NCBI RefSeq assembly: GCF_042686195.1
Contig: NZ_JBHUOQ010000001.1
Location: 1,550,001 to 1,614,000, forward strand
Direction: 5' to 3'
Length of the DNA stretch: 64,000 nt
Source: Corticicoccus populi
Lineage (GTDB): Bacteria > Bacillota > Bacilli > Staphylococcales > Salinicoccaceae
A program made the translations under genes and the position numbers. Each line of letters begins with the position of its first letter. Within the stretch, counting starts at the first letter, position 1. Below are positions 8,177-16,827 of this stretch, one piece after another. Under the pieces are notes generated by a model, which saw only the letters and a program-made list of their open reading frames with translations, searched no databases and was not told the origin of the DNA.

Positions 8177-8379
8177 TAATCCTTCAAGTCTTCCTTCTTA
8201 GGAAATTTTTTCTCCAGAAATTTGTTGAGATAAGTCTGCAGCACCATAACTATTACAAATAACATGATTAACCCGAAAAAATTATCCAGCACATCCGGTC
8301 TCGGTGCGTAAAAAATTGTCAGTATAAATATTAGAGGGATAATTAAATTTATCCATGCTTTCTTATTCTCGTTTGACAT
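8176..8379 (-). CDS. Small two-helix membrane protein, partner of the following gene
   Basis: 67 residues from ATG 8379 (AGGAGG 7 nt upstream), two transmembrane helices (about 10-25 and 31-50) and a lysine-rich tail. Paired head-to-tail with another small membrane protein of similar layout (stop and start overlap by one base), which recalls duplicated small transporters or holin-like pairs. No signature residue allows a choice. Weakly supported as to role, well supported as a gene by its ribosome site and coupling. Confidence 0.65.
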   Translation of the reverse strand: MSNENKKAWINLIIPLIFILTIFYAPRPDVLDNFFGLIMLFVIVMVLQTYLNKFLEKKFPKKEDLKD

Positions 8380-8409
8380 TATCATCCCTCCTGTAATACT
8401 CAATGCATA

Positions 8410-8787
8410 TCATTTTAAATACATGTGTTTAAATTTTTCTGACGGCAGCGGACAGGACGCTGTTTTGAAAAACCTGTGCCGGTTTTCAGCTGTCACTTGA
8501 TATATTTTATCTCTTAGCACTTTCGGGATAAATTTCAGGATACGGGCAGGTTTAAATAACCAGTGTATTTCTGACAATAAATCAATCACCGCATCAGAGT
8601 ACAGCTGTTGATGAAGCCCCGATATAAATATCACGCTGTCGGTGTCCCGCCTGATTCTCACATTACGCGCTGTCCAGTCACTGTTAAAATCCGTGATAAA
8701 TAAGTCAGGGTTTTTATTCATCCTGACAACAAAGCGGACAAACACGCTGCACATGTTACACTCACCGTCATAGATTAATACTTTCAT
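8410..8787 (-). CDS. DCC-family (DUF393) thiol-disulfide oxidoreductase-like protein
   Basis: 125 residues from the ATG at 8787. The N-terminal VLIYDGECNMCSVFVRF contains the DxxCxxC motif (Cys10, Cys13) that defines the DCC1-like family, followed by the usual LYSDAVIDLL and WLFKPARILKFIP blocks. The CxxC suggests thiol-disulfide exchange, but substrates are unknown for most members. Cytosolic or membrane-peripheral. It stands 30 nt upstream of the small membrane-protein pair, so it may head that operon. Confidence 0.88.
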   Translation of the reverse strand: MKVLIYDGECNMCSVFVRFVVRMNKNPDLFITDFNSDWTARNVRIRRDTDSVIFISGLHQQLYSDAVIDLLSEIHWLFKPARILKFIPKVLRDKIYQVTAENRHRFFKTASCPLPSEKFKHMYLK

Positions 8788-8905
8788 ATTCAACACCCTT
8801 TAATAATGCCTCATAATTACTTTTCCCGTTTCAAATTAACAAAAAACATATAATATTCTTCACAATTCTGCCACTGAACAGTCAAATTTTTAAAATTTAT
8901 TTTTA

Positions 8906-8964
8906 TTGTCAGCACATGATAAATGGACATATTAAATAATTATGGTAGACTATCCGTCATAGTC
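8906..8964 (+). promoter_or_regulatory. Promoter and palindrome upstream of the SurA-like lipoprotein
   Basis: TTGTCA (8906-8911), 18 nt and TATTAA (8930-8935) form a plausible sigma-A promoter. A perfect 6-bp inverted repeat (GACTAT at 8948-8953, ATAGTC at 8959-8964) falls in the presumed early leader and could be an operator. Inference from position. Confidence 0.4.
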
Positions 8965-8989
8965 CATTAGTAAGGAGTGCTTTAAAATT

Positions 8990-9763
8990 ATGAAAAAATG
9001 GTTATCTACATTATCAATAATGACATTAATATTTGTACTTGGTGCATGTAACAATGACTCAGAATCAGAAGAAGATACTCAGAATGCAGAAGCGCCGCAG
9101 GAAGAAGACGCAGCTGCTGAAAACGGCGAGGAAGCAATGGAAATGCCTGAACCTGACTTGGAAGGCATCCCTGAAGTCGTTGCAGAAGTAAACGGTGAAG
9201 AGATTACACAGGAAGATTTCACACAGACTTATGAAAGCCAGTTCCAGCAGACTGCAATGCAGCAGCAGATGATGGGCGGCGGTGAAGAAATCAATCAGGA
9301 TGAACTGAAACAGCAGGTAGCTGATATGCTTGTGAATCAGGAACTGCTTGCACAGGAAGCAGAGAACCGTGACTTTACAGCAGGTGAAGATGAAGTCAAT
9401 GAAATGGTTGATCAGATGCTTGAACAAAACGGCATGGAAAACCGTGACGAACTCTTTGCAGCATTAGATGAGCAGGGCCTCCCTGAAGACGAAGTGATGA
9501 ATCTGCTTGAAACTCAGATTAAAGTCGACCAGCTGATTGAAGATGAATCCGGCGAAATTGAGCCGACTGATGAAGAACTTCAGGAAATGTACGACCAAAT
9601 GCAGGAACAGCAGGGACAAACAGAAGGTGAAGAAGAGCCGCCTTCTTTCGAAGAACTTAAACCTCAGCTTGAGCAGCAGTTTGTAATGCAGAAGCAGGGC
9701 GAAGCAACACAGGCTCTGATTGAACAATTAAAAGAAGATGCAGATACTACAATCCATCTGTAA
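8990..9763 (+). CDS. SurA-N-type chaperone lipoprotein without a parvulin domain
   Basis: 257 residues. A lipoprotein signal ends in LGAC (lipidated Cys20). Residues 21-58 are an acidic, disordered tether, and from about 60 the SurA/PrsA N-terminal chaperone fold begins (VVAEVNGEEITQEDF). PrsA foldases normally carry a parvulin isomerase domain between the N- and C-terminal helices. Here the text goes straight from the helical domain to PSFEELKPQLEQQ, so the isomerase is absent. It probably assists folding of exported proteins at the outer face of the membrane without isomerase activity. Strongly acidic composition fits a halotolerant host. Confidence 0.85.
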   Translation: MKKWLSTLSIMTLIFVLGACNNDSESEEDTQNAEAPQEEDAAAENGEEAMEMPEPDLEGIPEVVAEVNGEEITQEDFTQTYESQFQQTAMQQQMMGGGEEINQDELKQQVADMLVNQELLAQEAENRDFTAGEDEVNEMVDQMLEQNGMENRDELFAALDEQGLPEDEVMNLLETQIKVDQLIEDESGEIEPTDEELQEMYDQMQEQQGQTEGEEEPPSFEELKPQLEQQFVMQKQGEATQALIEQLKEDADTTIHL

Positions 9764-9769
9764 AAATAT

Positions 9770-9792
9770 ACCCGCGCAGCTTCTGCTGTGCG
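9770..9792. terminator. Hairpin after the lipoprotein gene
   Basis: CCCGC and CAGC pair with GCTG and GCGGG around a TTCT loop. The T tract after it is weak, so it may be a bidirectional terminator shared with the convergent GNAT gene. Confidence 0.6.
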
Positions 9793-9799
9793 GGCTTCT

Positions 9800-10375
9800 T
9801 CATATATTCCTTACATAGCACACACATTTGTGTTTTCTCTGAAGAGTTTTAAATGATTCGATGTCATCTCCTGTATAATGTGCAAACACCGAGACCGGAT
9901 TAACAGCGGGATTATTATGCCGCAGATGCTCTGTTTCTTTTCCTTCAAAATATAAATGATAATACGATGACATTTCTTGAAACTCCATCTTCCTGTACCA
10001 ATTCTGCACCCACGCGTCATCCCGCGTCCAGGCCTCCAAATACGATAGATAATTATCCCGGGCTTTTTTTACCGCTGCTTCTAAAAGTCTCTCACCGATT
10101 CCGTTCCGCTGATAATCCGGGTGGACTGCAATATGCCAGATCATGCCGCCCCGCTCATCGTGTGCTGTACATACTGTGCCCGGCTCATTTTCATATTCAA
10201 TATCAATTAAACCAACGACCTGTCCGTCAATCACGGCCACCAGTTCGATTGCCGGATGATTATACATTTCCTTTTTCTGAAGTACATTATCATAATATGC
10301 GGTATTCAAAAAAGACAGCACGCGGCACCTGACCCAGCTTTCTTCATCACTGTCCTCGTATGTACGGATGAACAT
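9800..10375 (-). CDS. GNAT family N-acetyltransferase
   Basis: 191 residues from the ATG at 10375, which has GAGGG eight nt upstream; the open frame extends 23 codons further but lacks a ribosome site there. The GNAT core is clear: MIWHIAVHPDYQRNGIGERLLEAAVKKA holds the Q/RxxGxG/A acetyl-CoA loop, with a downstream WVQNWYRKMEFQEM. A C-terminal extension of about 45 residues follows the core. Substrate unknown. Confidence 0.85.
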   Translation of the reverse strand: MFIRTYEDSDEESWVRCRVLSFLNTAYYDNVLQKKEMYNHPAIELVAVIDGQVVGLIDIEYENEPGTVCTAHDERGGMIWHIAVHPDYQRNGIGERLLEAAVKKARDNYLSYLEAWTRDDAWVQNWYRKMEFQEMSSYYHLYFEGKETEHLRHNNPAVNPVSVFAHYTGDDIESFKTLQRKHKCVCYVRNI

Positions 10376-10479
10376 ATTCTTATCCCTCATTCCATAAATA
10401 ATATCAATGACGATATTTAACTCTGTTAATATGAATGTTACCATAGACAGATATAAAAAACTGAATCAGGTGAAGATGA

Positions 10480-10971
10480 ATGAAGACAGTCGACTTGGAA
10501 TATTATGCAGATCAATTTTTAAAACGTCATTTCAATATCCCGCTCAGTATCCCGATTAGAATATCCGGCAGAATGACTTCGAAGCTCGGTGCATTTAAAA
10601 TCCAGTATCAAGGCAGGAAGATGGTTTCTTCTGAAATTGTGATGTCTGCGAACTTTATTCACAACAATCATACAGATACAATACTTGACGTGCTGTATCA
10701 TGAGTGTGTACACTATGCACTATTCTCTCTCGGCAGACCTTTCCGTGACAGTGATAAAGAGTTTATCAGCACACTAAAGTCCCTTGGTATTTCAGAAACA
10801 AAAACGTATCAGTACAAAGGGATTACACATTTATATGCGTGCTCAAGATGTAATTATCAGTTCACAAAAAATATGAAAGGCTACGAGAAGCGCTACAGAT
10901 GCCGGTACTGTCAAAAACGTTTTGTATATAAAGGAACGATTCACAGCAGTCCACATCCGGAATATCATTGA
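10480..10971 (+). CDS. SprT-like zinc metalloprotease-fold protein
   Basis: 163 residues. The HECVH zinc-binding helix is at 74-78 (HExxH with Cys between), followed by a C-terminal zinc ribbon CSRC (121-124) and CRYC (141-144). This matches the SprT/YdcK family of small Firmicutes proteins, related to the protease domain of Spartan. Activity in bacteria has not been settled; DNA-protein crosslink or protein quality control are possibilities. The start follows a GGTGA-type ribosome site at a normal distance. A GNAT gene follows with its start 18 nt after the stop. Confidence 0.88.
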   Translation: MKTVDLEYYADQFLKRHFNIPLSIPIRISGRMTSKLGAFKIQYQGRKMVSSEIVMSANFIHNNHTDTILDVLYHECVHYALFSLGRPFRDSDKEFISTLKSLGISETKTYQYKGITHLYACSRCNYQFTKNMKGYEKRYRCRYCQKRFVYKGTIHSSPHPEYH

Positions 10972-10988
10972 TAAGGAGCCGATCAGCT

Positions 10989-11495
10989 ATGGACATAAGA
11001 ATCTTAAATGAACATGATGCGATTGAATACCGGTCACTGCGGTTAAAAGCATTGAAAACAGAGCCTTCCGCTTTCGGTTCAACTTACGAGCGGGAAAGTG
11101 AATTTTCGTTGGACAAATTTAAAAAACGGCTGCGTCCCGCAGACAATAATTTTGTCGTCGGTGCTTTTAATGAGGATACGCTGATCTGTGCAGCAACATT
11201 CATTCGTATGGACGGGACAAAAGACCGTCATAAAAGCATGATTGTCGGCATGTACTGTGACGAAGAACACCGTGGAACAGGCATATCCCGTGATGTTGTA
11301 GATTTTCTACTGGATGAAACACAGAAAATTGACGGCGTGGAAATGGTTTATCTTTCTGTTGTCTCCGATAACCAGCGCGCCAAAAACTTCTATCACTCTT
11401 TCGGCTTTAAAGTATACGGCACTGAGCCGAAAGCATTATATGACGGTGACAGATATTACGATGAGGATTTGATGTATCTGGAACTGACCCCTTGA
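10989..11495 (+). CDS. GNAT family N-acetyltransferase
   Basis: 168 residues from ATG 10989, preceded by AAGGAG at 10 nt. The GNAT signature MYCDEEHRGTGISRDVVDFLL carries the acetyl-CoA loop; the C-terminal SVVSDNQRAKNFYHSFGFKVYG is typical of the RimI/RimJ-like branch. Lies directly downstream of the SprT-like gene and shares its terminator, so the two form an operon. The acceptor molecule is unknown. Confidence 0.88.
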   Translation: MDIRILNEHDAIEYRSLRLKALKTEPSAFGSTYERESEFSLDKFKKRLRPADNNFVVGAFNEDTLICAATFIRMDGTKDRHKSMIVGMYCDEEHRGTGISRDVVDFLLDETQKIDGVEMVYLSVVSDNQRAKNFYHSFGFKVYGTEPKALYDGDRYYDEDLMYLELTP

Positions 11496-11534
11496 CTCAA
11501 ATAGATATCAGAAACATTGGATACTGAATGCCCG

Positions 11535-11562
11535 TCCCCTCTTTGAACAGAGGGGATTTTTT
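11535..11562 (+). terminator. Intrinsic terminator of the sprT-like/GNAT operon
   Basis: TCCCCTCT pairs with AGAGGGGA, loop TTGAAC, followed by TTTTTT. Confidence 0.9.
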
Positions 11563-11648
11563 ATTATCTTTCCGGTTAACATAGCTTTCACACTCAAAAT
11601 CTGTTAAACTTCCAAACAGACTCAAAATTGATATATTGGAGGAATCGG

Positions 11649-12542
11649 ATGGTTAAAGACTATATTTTTATGATTTTAGGTACATTTCTCTTCGCTGTTT
11701 CCGTGACCTTATTCGCGATGCCGAATGCCCTTGCAGAAGGCGGCATCCCCGGTGCATCACTGCTGCTTTACTACGGCTTCGGGCTTTCTCCCGCACTTAT
11801 GACTTTCTTACTAAACACAGTCATTTTTATTGTAGGATACAGACATCTCCCAAAATTGATGATTATTAAATCTGTGCTTGCAATCCCTTTATTCTCATTA
11901 TTTATCTACCTATTGGAAGATTACGGCACCCGTACAGGCGATCCGCTTCTTGCTGCTATATATGCCGGCCTTTTTACAGGGGCAGGCTTTGGATTCATAT
12001 TCCGTTCCGGCAGTACACTCGGCGGCAGTTCAACGATTGCGAAAATGCTGAACAACCGCTTCGGCTGGGAATTGACAGGCACCAATTTCGCAATTGATAC
12101 ACTCATAGTCGTGACCGGTATATTTATTATCGGACCTGTAAATACGATGTATACTATTGTCGCATTATTTATTGGTAAAAAAGTGACGGATTATATACTT
12201 GAAGGTTTCGAATCAAAGAAAATCATTCATATCTTTACAGACGAAACCACTAAAGTCGAACAAATTTTAACAGAACGTCTCAGTGCGCACACCACCATCC
12301 TTGAAGGACGCGGCGGACCCAATGGTGACTACGAAAGTCTGCTTTATGTAGCTGTACCAAAACAACAGCTTTTTTACCTGAAAAAACTGGTCAGACAAGT
12401 GGACGATGATGCATTTATCGTCTCTCATACAGTCAAAGACGTCTCCGGGGGGTCATTTATGACTGCATCCCACCCGACGCAGCAGACCTTTAAAAGTAAG
12501 AAAAAAGAACGTGAGTATTATCAGAATGAAGCAAATCAGTAA
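11649..12542 (+). CDS. YitT family membrane protein (DUF161 + DUF2179)
   Basis: 297 residues; ATG 11649 follows GGAGG at 6 nt. Five or six membrane segments occupy residues 5-175, with the family motif MPNALAEGGIPGASLLLYY. A cytoplasmic DUF2179 domain follows at about 190-275 (IHIFTDETTKVEQILTERL, then TILEGRGG). Members are widespread in Firmicutes in several copies; a transport role is often supposed but not shown. The last 25 residues form a charged tail. Monocistronic. Confidence 0.9.
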   Translation: MVKDYIFMILGTFLFAVSVTLFAMPNALAEGGIPGASLLLYYGFGLSPALMTFLLNTVIFIVGYRHLPKLMIIKSVLAIPLFSLFIYLLEDYGTRTGDPLLAAIYAGLFTGAGFGFIFRSGSTLGGSSTIAKMLNNRFGWELTGTNFAIDTLIVVTGIFIIGPVNTMYTIVALFIGKKVTDYILEGFESKKIIHIFTDETTKVEQILTERLSAHTTILEGRGGPNGDYESLLYVAVPKQQLFYLKKLVRQVDDDAFIVSHTVKDVSGGSFMTASHPTQQTFKSKKKEREYYQNEANQ

Positions 12543-12624
12543 GCCCTTTCATTTTCTTCTGTTACTTATTTCCATTATCGGATATAATTATATTATTAAA
12601 GTTTGAACAGGAGGATTGATTCAT

Positions 12625-13002
12625 GTGAAAAAAGTATTGACACTGATGTTTTGCTTTGTTTTTACCGTGATTGCCGGCTGTAATGATGAACCGTCTTTGA
12701 ATGAGGTCGCCTTTAATTCTCTCAATAATGATGATAAGGATTCTATCTTGGAAACTCTGGATGACGGGAAGTCGGGAGTAATCGACAGGGACAATAATCA
12801 TTCCTACTTCTTTATTGAAACTTATGCAGACAGTGCGTTTGATATGCAGATAGACGAATCAATTTTTCAAATTATTATCAATGAACCGGACACGGGTGAG
12901 GATTTAAAGATACGTGTATTTGACTACAATCCCGGCCCTGAAACAGATACACTCGACATTATATTAAATGGTGAATCTACTCCTTTGGATATGCGGTACT
13001 AA
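12625..13002 (+). CDS. Small lipoprotein, unknown function
   Basis: 125 residues from a GTG start that lies ten nt after AGGAGG; the in-frame TTG nine nt earlier abuts the ribosome site. The signal peptide ends in VIAGC, giving lipidated Cys19. The mature part is acidic, mostly beta-strand in appearance, with no recognised domain. Displayed on the outer face of the membrane. It is followed by a strong hairpin and has no clear partner gene. Confidence 0.75.
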   Translation: MKKVLTLMFCFVFTVIAGCNDEPSLNEVAFNSLNNDDKDSILETLDDGKSGVIDRDNNHSYFFIETYADSAFDMQIDESIFQIIINEPDTGEDLKIRVFDYNPGPETDTLDIILNGESTPLDMRY

Positions 13003-13012
13003 TGTAGAAACA

Positions 13013-13044
13013 GGCTCCGCTTAAGTACACACTTAAGCGGAGCC
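13013..13044. terminator. Strong bidirectional hairpin
   Basis: A perfect 14-bp stem (GGCTCCGCTTAAGT with its complement) closes on a 4-nt loop, ACAC. It sits between the convergent lipoprotein and GNAT genes. T tracts on both sides are modest. Confidence 0.75.
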
Positions 13045-13068
13045 TTCTATTTAATCTCTGTTCTTTTC

Positions 13069-13524
13069 TCACAAATCCATCGACATTCTGACCATATCAA
13101 TGACTCTGATACCATTTTCAAAAATCGGTTCATCATAATGTCTCAAAAAGAAGTTCCGGTCGATAGATGTCATTCTAAAACCACATTTTTGATATAACGC
13201 CATTTGGGATACCCCGGAATTTCCTGTTCCGATTTCTATCGTTCTAAAACCCGCGTTTCTCGCAGTCTCGACCGCGTGGAGAACCAGCGCTTTGCCGTAT
13301 CCTTTACCCTGAAACGCCTCATCCACAGCAACATTTACTATTTCTGCTGTTTCCGGACGCGTTGGAATCAAAACATATACGCCGATAATCCTGCCGGATT
13401 TTTCAAGAATAAAACATTGTCCTCTCTGAGTATATTCGAGAACCAGCTTTTCAGACGGGTCCGCAAGAAGTAACAGCTTTAACGGAAGCTCTTCTCTTTC
13501 CGATAATCTAATCAATTCAATCAT
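13069..13524 (-). CDS. GNAT acetyltransferase, YvbK-like
   Basis: 151 residues. It begins with LPLKLLLLADPSEKLVLEYTQRG, then the strand VYVLIPTRPETAEIVNVAV, the acetyl-CoA loop QGKGYGKALV and an unusually conserved tail (ALYQKCGFRMTSIDRNFFLRHYDEPIFENGI). This resembles the B. subtilis YvbK group. Substrate unknown. The gene follows the membrane-ASCH gene with a 6-nt gap, so it is the last gene of the nuclease/ASCH operon. It ends near the shared hairpin at 13013. Confidence 0.85.
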   Translation of the reverse strand: MIELIRLSEREELPLKLLLLADPSEKLVLEYTQRGQCFILEKSGRIIGVYVLIPTRPETAEIVNVAVDEAFQGKGYGKALVLHAVETARNAGFRTIEIGTGNSGVSQMALYQKCGFRMTSIDRNFFLRHYDEPIFENGIRVIDMVRMSMDL

Positions 13525-13530
13525 CCCTTC

Positions 13531-15213
13531 TTACTCAGGATACACCTTCTTAAATTCCTCACATATAATCATAATATCCGACGGCATGTCTCCGCCGTAT
13601 TTTTCTTTCAAATGATGCTGAAGTTTTTCATGTGCCCTTTCCCAGTCTTCACGGTTTTGTCCGCTTTCAGAAAACGGCAGCTCTTTTGCTTCGTTCATCG
13701 GCACCATTGATATATTCTCTGTCTGTACGACAGACACCGGCACATGATTTTGATTCACTACAATACTGTAGCCGTATTCCTCAGGCAGCGTTTCTTTATC
13801 AAATTCATAAAATAAATATCCTGACACCGTTAATCTGCTGCTGTCAAATGATGTTTCTGCATCAAATTCATCGTCCGCAAATTGAAGTGTCCGCTCATAA
13901 CGCCTGTTCTTCATTGATGTCTCTGTTTGAAATGCATTCCAAAGCTGCTCTGTATCCCTATGATATCTGCTGACTTTACTGCTCGCACCTTCAAACACTG
14001 CATCTTCAATCCCTGTAATTTCTTCTTCAACATACGTTTCAATTTCTATATCACTGACAGCTTCAACACTTTCAGCGTCTGATATTGTATCATCCTCTAA
14101 TGATTCAGCTTCCTCACTTTTAATACTTTCTTCCCTATCAGCCGGGGAAATTCCTTCTTCGTATTCTCTGTCCGTCGCCTCATCCTGCTTTTCCAGATTT
14201 TCGACAATTTCATTTTGATGATCGTCTTCATCCGTCTCATCTTCATATGTTTCAAGAGATTTTTCATTTTCTATTTCTACCAGATGATCTGCAACTTCCT
14301 CAATGCCGCCGCCGTATGTTTCTTCAAATAGATCCTCATCATCTGTTTTCAGCCCGCCGGTCTCATCATGGATGCTGTCTTCATTTTCCTGATTTACTTC
14401 CGGCGTTTCAGGCAGTAGTTCATCGACTGGCTTCTCCCGTTCCCGGCTGCTTTCATCTGTATCGTCCGGAAGATTTAGTTCACTTATATTTTCATTCTCT
14501 TCTTCCGGGTAACTAAAGGTTTCATCAATATGTGCTTCATCATTCCGCTCTCCGGGGTTTTCTAAATCTTTGTAATCACTGTAGTTTTCAATTTCTATCC
14601 CACTGTAATCTTCTTCCGGATAATCATACTCACCCGGCCGTTCATCCTTGACATCCGCCTCTTTTGAAACAGTAACCGCATCCGGGTCCACCATCGTTCT
14701 TTCATCCGGATAACCGTACTCCAACCTCGAATATACCGGCTCTTTTTCTTCTGTAACACCTTTAACATGAAGAGACTCAGCTTGTTTATCAACCACTGTT
14801 TCAGCCTGACCCGGCAGCGAATCGGTATCCAGCTGCACCGTTTCCTGAAAATCATCCATGAAATATTTAAGTACCGCAAAAATAATAATGAGCAGCACTG
14901 CAAAAATGAGTTTAACACCCACAGGTTCAAATGCCGCTGTGATATATAATAAAGTACCGAATGCCAGAATTACGGGGCCGTGAATATAGACCAGCCGCAG
15001 ATATGTATACCTCTTAAAAAGAGCCGTATTTTTCACAGTGTCTTTAACCATCGTATTTTCAAGCGTATACCACGCCAGAGAAAACGTTGCATAAAGAAAG
15101 CCTGCAGATTGAAATCCCGTTACAAAATAAACAATCCATAAACCAACAATTAATAGTAACAATACATTTGTAATGATCAGATTTTTATTGTTCAAACCGA
15201 GTTTATCCTTCAT
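13531..15213 (-). CDS. Membrane-anchored protein with acidic linker and degenerate C-terminal ASCH domain
   Basis: 560 residues from ATG 15213 (an ATG 7 codons upstream is possible). Residues about 12-125 hold four hydrophobic segments. About 130-420 is a disordered, extremely acidic linker. The last 135 residues are an ASCH (PUA-like) domain. That domain aligns along its length with the stand-alone ASCH protein encoded next door: shared YSIV, VQTE, MNE and a terminal FKKVYP. At the position of the neighbour's GEKTAT it reads DSSRLT, so the glycine and lysine of the GxKxxT motif, which binds nucleobases or RNA in the family, are gone. It looks like a duplicated copy that was fused to a membrane anchor and lost catalysis. 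The ASCH domain would be cytosolic if the acidic tail is inside. I know of no named family with this layout. Confidence 0.8.
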   Translation of the reverse strand: MKDKLGLNNKNLIITNVLLLLIVGLWIVYFVTGFQSAGFLYATFSLAWYTLENTMVKDTVKNTALFKRYTYLRLVYIHGPVILAFGTLLYITAAFEPVGVKLIFAVLLIIIFAVLKYFMDDFQETVQLDTDSLPGQAETVVDKQAESLHVKGVTEEKEPVYSRLEYGYPDERTMVDPDAVTVSKEADVKDERPGEYDYPEEDYSGIEIENYSDYKDLENPGERNDEAHIDETFSYPEEENENISELNLPDDTDESSREREKPVDELLPETPEVNQENEDSIHDETGGLKTDDEDLFEETYGGGIEEVADHLVEIENEKSLETYEDETDEDDHQNEIVENLEKQDEATDREYEEGISPADREESIKSEEAESLEDDTISDAESVEAVSDIEIETYVEEEITGIEDAVFEGASSKVSRYHRDTEQLWNAFQTETSMKNRRYERTLQFADDEFDAETSFDSSRLTVSGYLFYEFDKETLPEEYGYSIVVNQNHVPVSVVQTENISMVPMNEAKELPFSESGQNREDWERAHEKLQHHLKEKYGGDMPSDIMIICEEFKKVYPE

Positions 15214-15328
15214 ATCCGCCCATCTCCAAATCATAAGTTGAAGCCAACTTTATATTTAATCCTACATATACCCTTTTATTATAAAGGCGTATCATGATTT
15301 AACCAAAAATAAAATCACACTGACTGCT

Positions 15329-15769
15329 TTATTTCGGATACACCTTTTTAAACCGCTCACATACTAAAAACATATCCGGAGAAAATGTTCTGTCATATGT
15401 CTTTAGTTCTTCTGTAAAAAATGTCACATGTGCATTCCACCAGTGTTCGTAATCTCCTTCACCCTCACTGAGCGCAAAATCTTCCGACACTTCATTCATC
15501 CGGATGATTTCAATTGATTCTGTCTGAATTACAGCAACCGGTTCGTCCGTTGAATCCAAAACAATACTGTAGTCCCCTTTTTCAGGGACAGCCTCATTGT
15601 CAATCTCATAAAGTTCATATGCGGAACATGTTGCAGTCTTCTCACCTTCAACAACCAGTCCACTGAGCCGGTCTGCTTCTGTACCGAACTGAAAGGCTTC
15701 TTTATATTTAGTATCTTTTAACCCTTCAGCCGCTTTAAATTCGTTCCAAAACTGTTCAATCAATGTCAT
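15329..15769 (-). CDS. ASCH domain protein (YhfF-like)
   Basis: 146 residues, a full ASCH domain of the YhfF/COG4405 kind. The GEKTAT motif (Gly42-Thr47, with Lys44) is intact, as are ALYEID-type strands and a C-terminal CERFKKVYP. ASCH domains share the PUA-like barrel with the SRA and EVE modified-base readers; some members are RNases or amidohydrolases of modified cytidine. Which of these applies is open. It follows the AbaSI-like endonuclease by 21 nt, so they are co-transcribed, and it precedes its own membrane-anchored paralogue by 115 nt. Confidence 0.88.
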   Translation of the reverse strand: MTLIEQFWNEFKAAEGLKDTKYKEAFQFGTEADRLSGLVVEGEKTATCSAYELYEIDNEAVPEKGDYSIVLDSTDEPVAVIQTESIEIIRMNEVSEDFALSEGEGDYEHWWNAHVTFFTEELKTYDRTFSPDMFLVCERFKKVYPK

Positions 15770-15790
15770 GTCCGGTACTCCTTTATTATA

Positions 15791-16672
15791 CTAAGTAATT
15801 TTGATATTCTCACTGACACGTATATATCTGACATAGTCAGGATGATCCGGAGACACACCCGTGATTTGAAACACACCGACAAACCGGTACCTATTCATGC
15901 CAAGATGATTTCGGAATTTCGCAAAAACAGCTCTCTGATATTTGTTTTCCGCTTCTGTCACTGCTTTTTCTTTCCGTCTCTCCATTTTTTCAGGGTCTAT
16001 ATGCGTTTCATCAATATACGACCAGTCTTCTGCCAGAGAATTAATCCATCCGCCGGCTGCGGATGTCTTTTCCCCGTTTTTCATAATAGAAAGCTGAGGA
16101 CACCAAAGCCATGTGTGTTCTCTTATTTTGAAACAGCTGATCTGACATCCTTTCATATTTCTGCCGAATATGGTGTTCGCAATGTCTTTAATTAAACTAA
16201 ATGTGGTGACATCATACACCGATAAGCTGTCTTTTTTCTTTAATGCTTTCAACTCTTCATCATATGTCAGCCATTTCAAATCAACCTTCCTCATACGATT
16301 TTCAATCATTTGAACGACTTCATCAATGCGGTGATGTATCACGTCAATGGGCTTTGATGCGTCAATACGTAAGATTAAAAAATCATCTGCATCTGTTTCA
16401 CTGACAGCGGATATAATGTCATCCATCCGCAGCAAGTCGCTTTCCTGATTATTTTTATGGTACGCTTCATCCACTTCTATACCAATATGGATATCTGGAA
16501 AATATAAATCCATTAATGCATACTTACCCTCGGGACGCTTTACATACTGCTGACTCACAGGCTTTAAGTTCATAGTATCCAGCTTGTGCCAGACTGCTGT
16601 TAAAATATAGTTCTCGTAGTCTTTCCGCTTCGTTCTTGAAAAAGTTTTGATTAAATATTCCCGTTTATCCAT
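15791..16672 (-). CDS. AbaSI/PvuRts1I-family modification-dependent restriction endonuclease
   Basis: 293 residues. The N-terminal Vsr-like nuclease domain (1-135) shows FSRTKRKDYENYI, QQYVKR and the catalytic-looking DLYFP...IGIEVDEAYH block (Asp55, Glu66, Asp68, Glu69, His72). The C-terminal SRA-like domain (about 150-293) includes the RYRFVGVFQI strand typical of this family. Characterised relatives cut DNA containing 5-hydroxymethyl- or glucosyl-hydroxymethylcytosine, as in T-even-like phages. No methyltransferase accompanies it, as expected for this type IV-like class. The ATG follows GGAGG. It heads an operon with two ASCH genes and a GNAT. Confidence 0.88.
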   Translation of the reverse strand: MDKREYLIKTFSRTKRKDYENYILTAVWHKLDTMNLKPVSQQYVKRPEGKYALMDLYFPDIHIGIEVDEAYHKNNQESDLLRMDDIISAVSETDADDFLILRIDASKPIDVIHHRIDEVVQMIENRMRKVDLKWLTYDEELKALKKKDSLSVYDVTTFSLIKDIANTIFGRNMKGCQISCFKIREHTWLWCPQLSIMKNGEKTSAAGGWINSLAEDWSYIDETHIDPEKMERRKEKAVTEAENKYQRAVFAKFRNHLGMNRYRFVGVFQITGVSPDHPDYVRYIRVSENIKIT

Positions 16673-16827
16673 CCTCGTCCTCCGCGATGCCGCACCAATT
16701 CATACATAATAATACAATGATACCATAAACTCTTTTTTGTTTAGAACGTCCGTCGAGTTTTTAGAATACTGATATCGTAAATTACAGTTATAATGAAAAT
16801 AAATCATCTACAACGAGGTGACACAAA

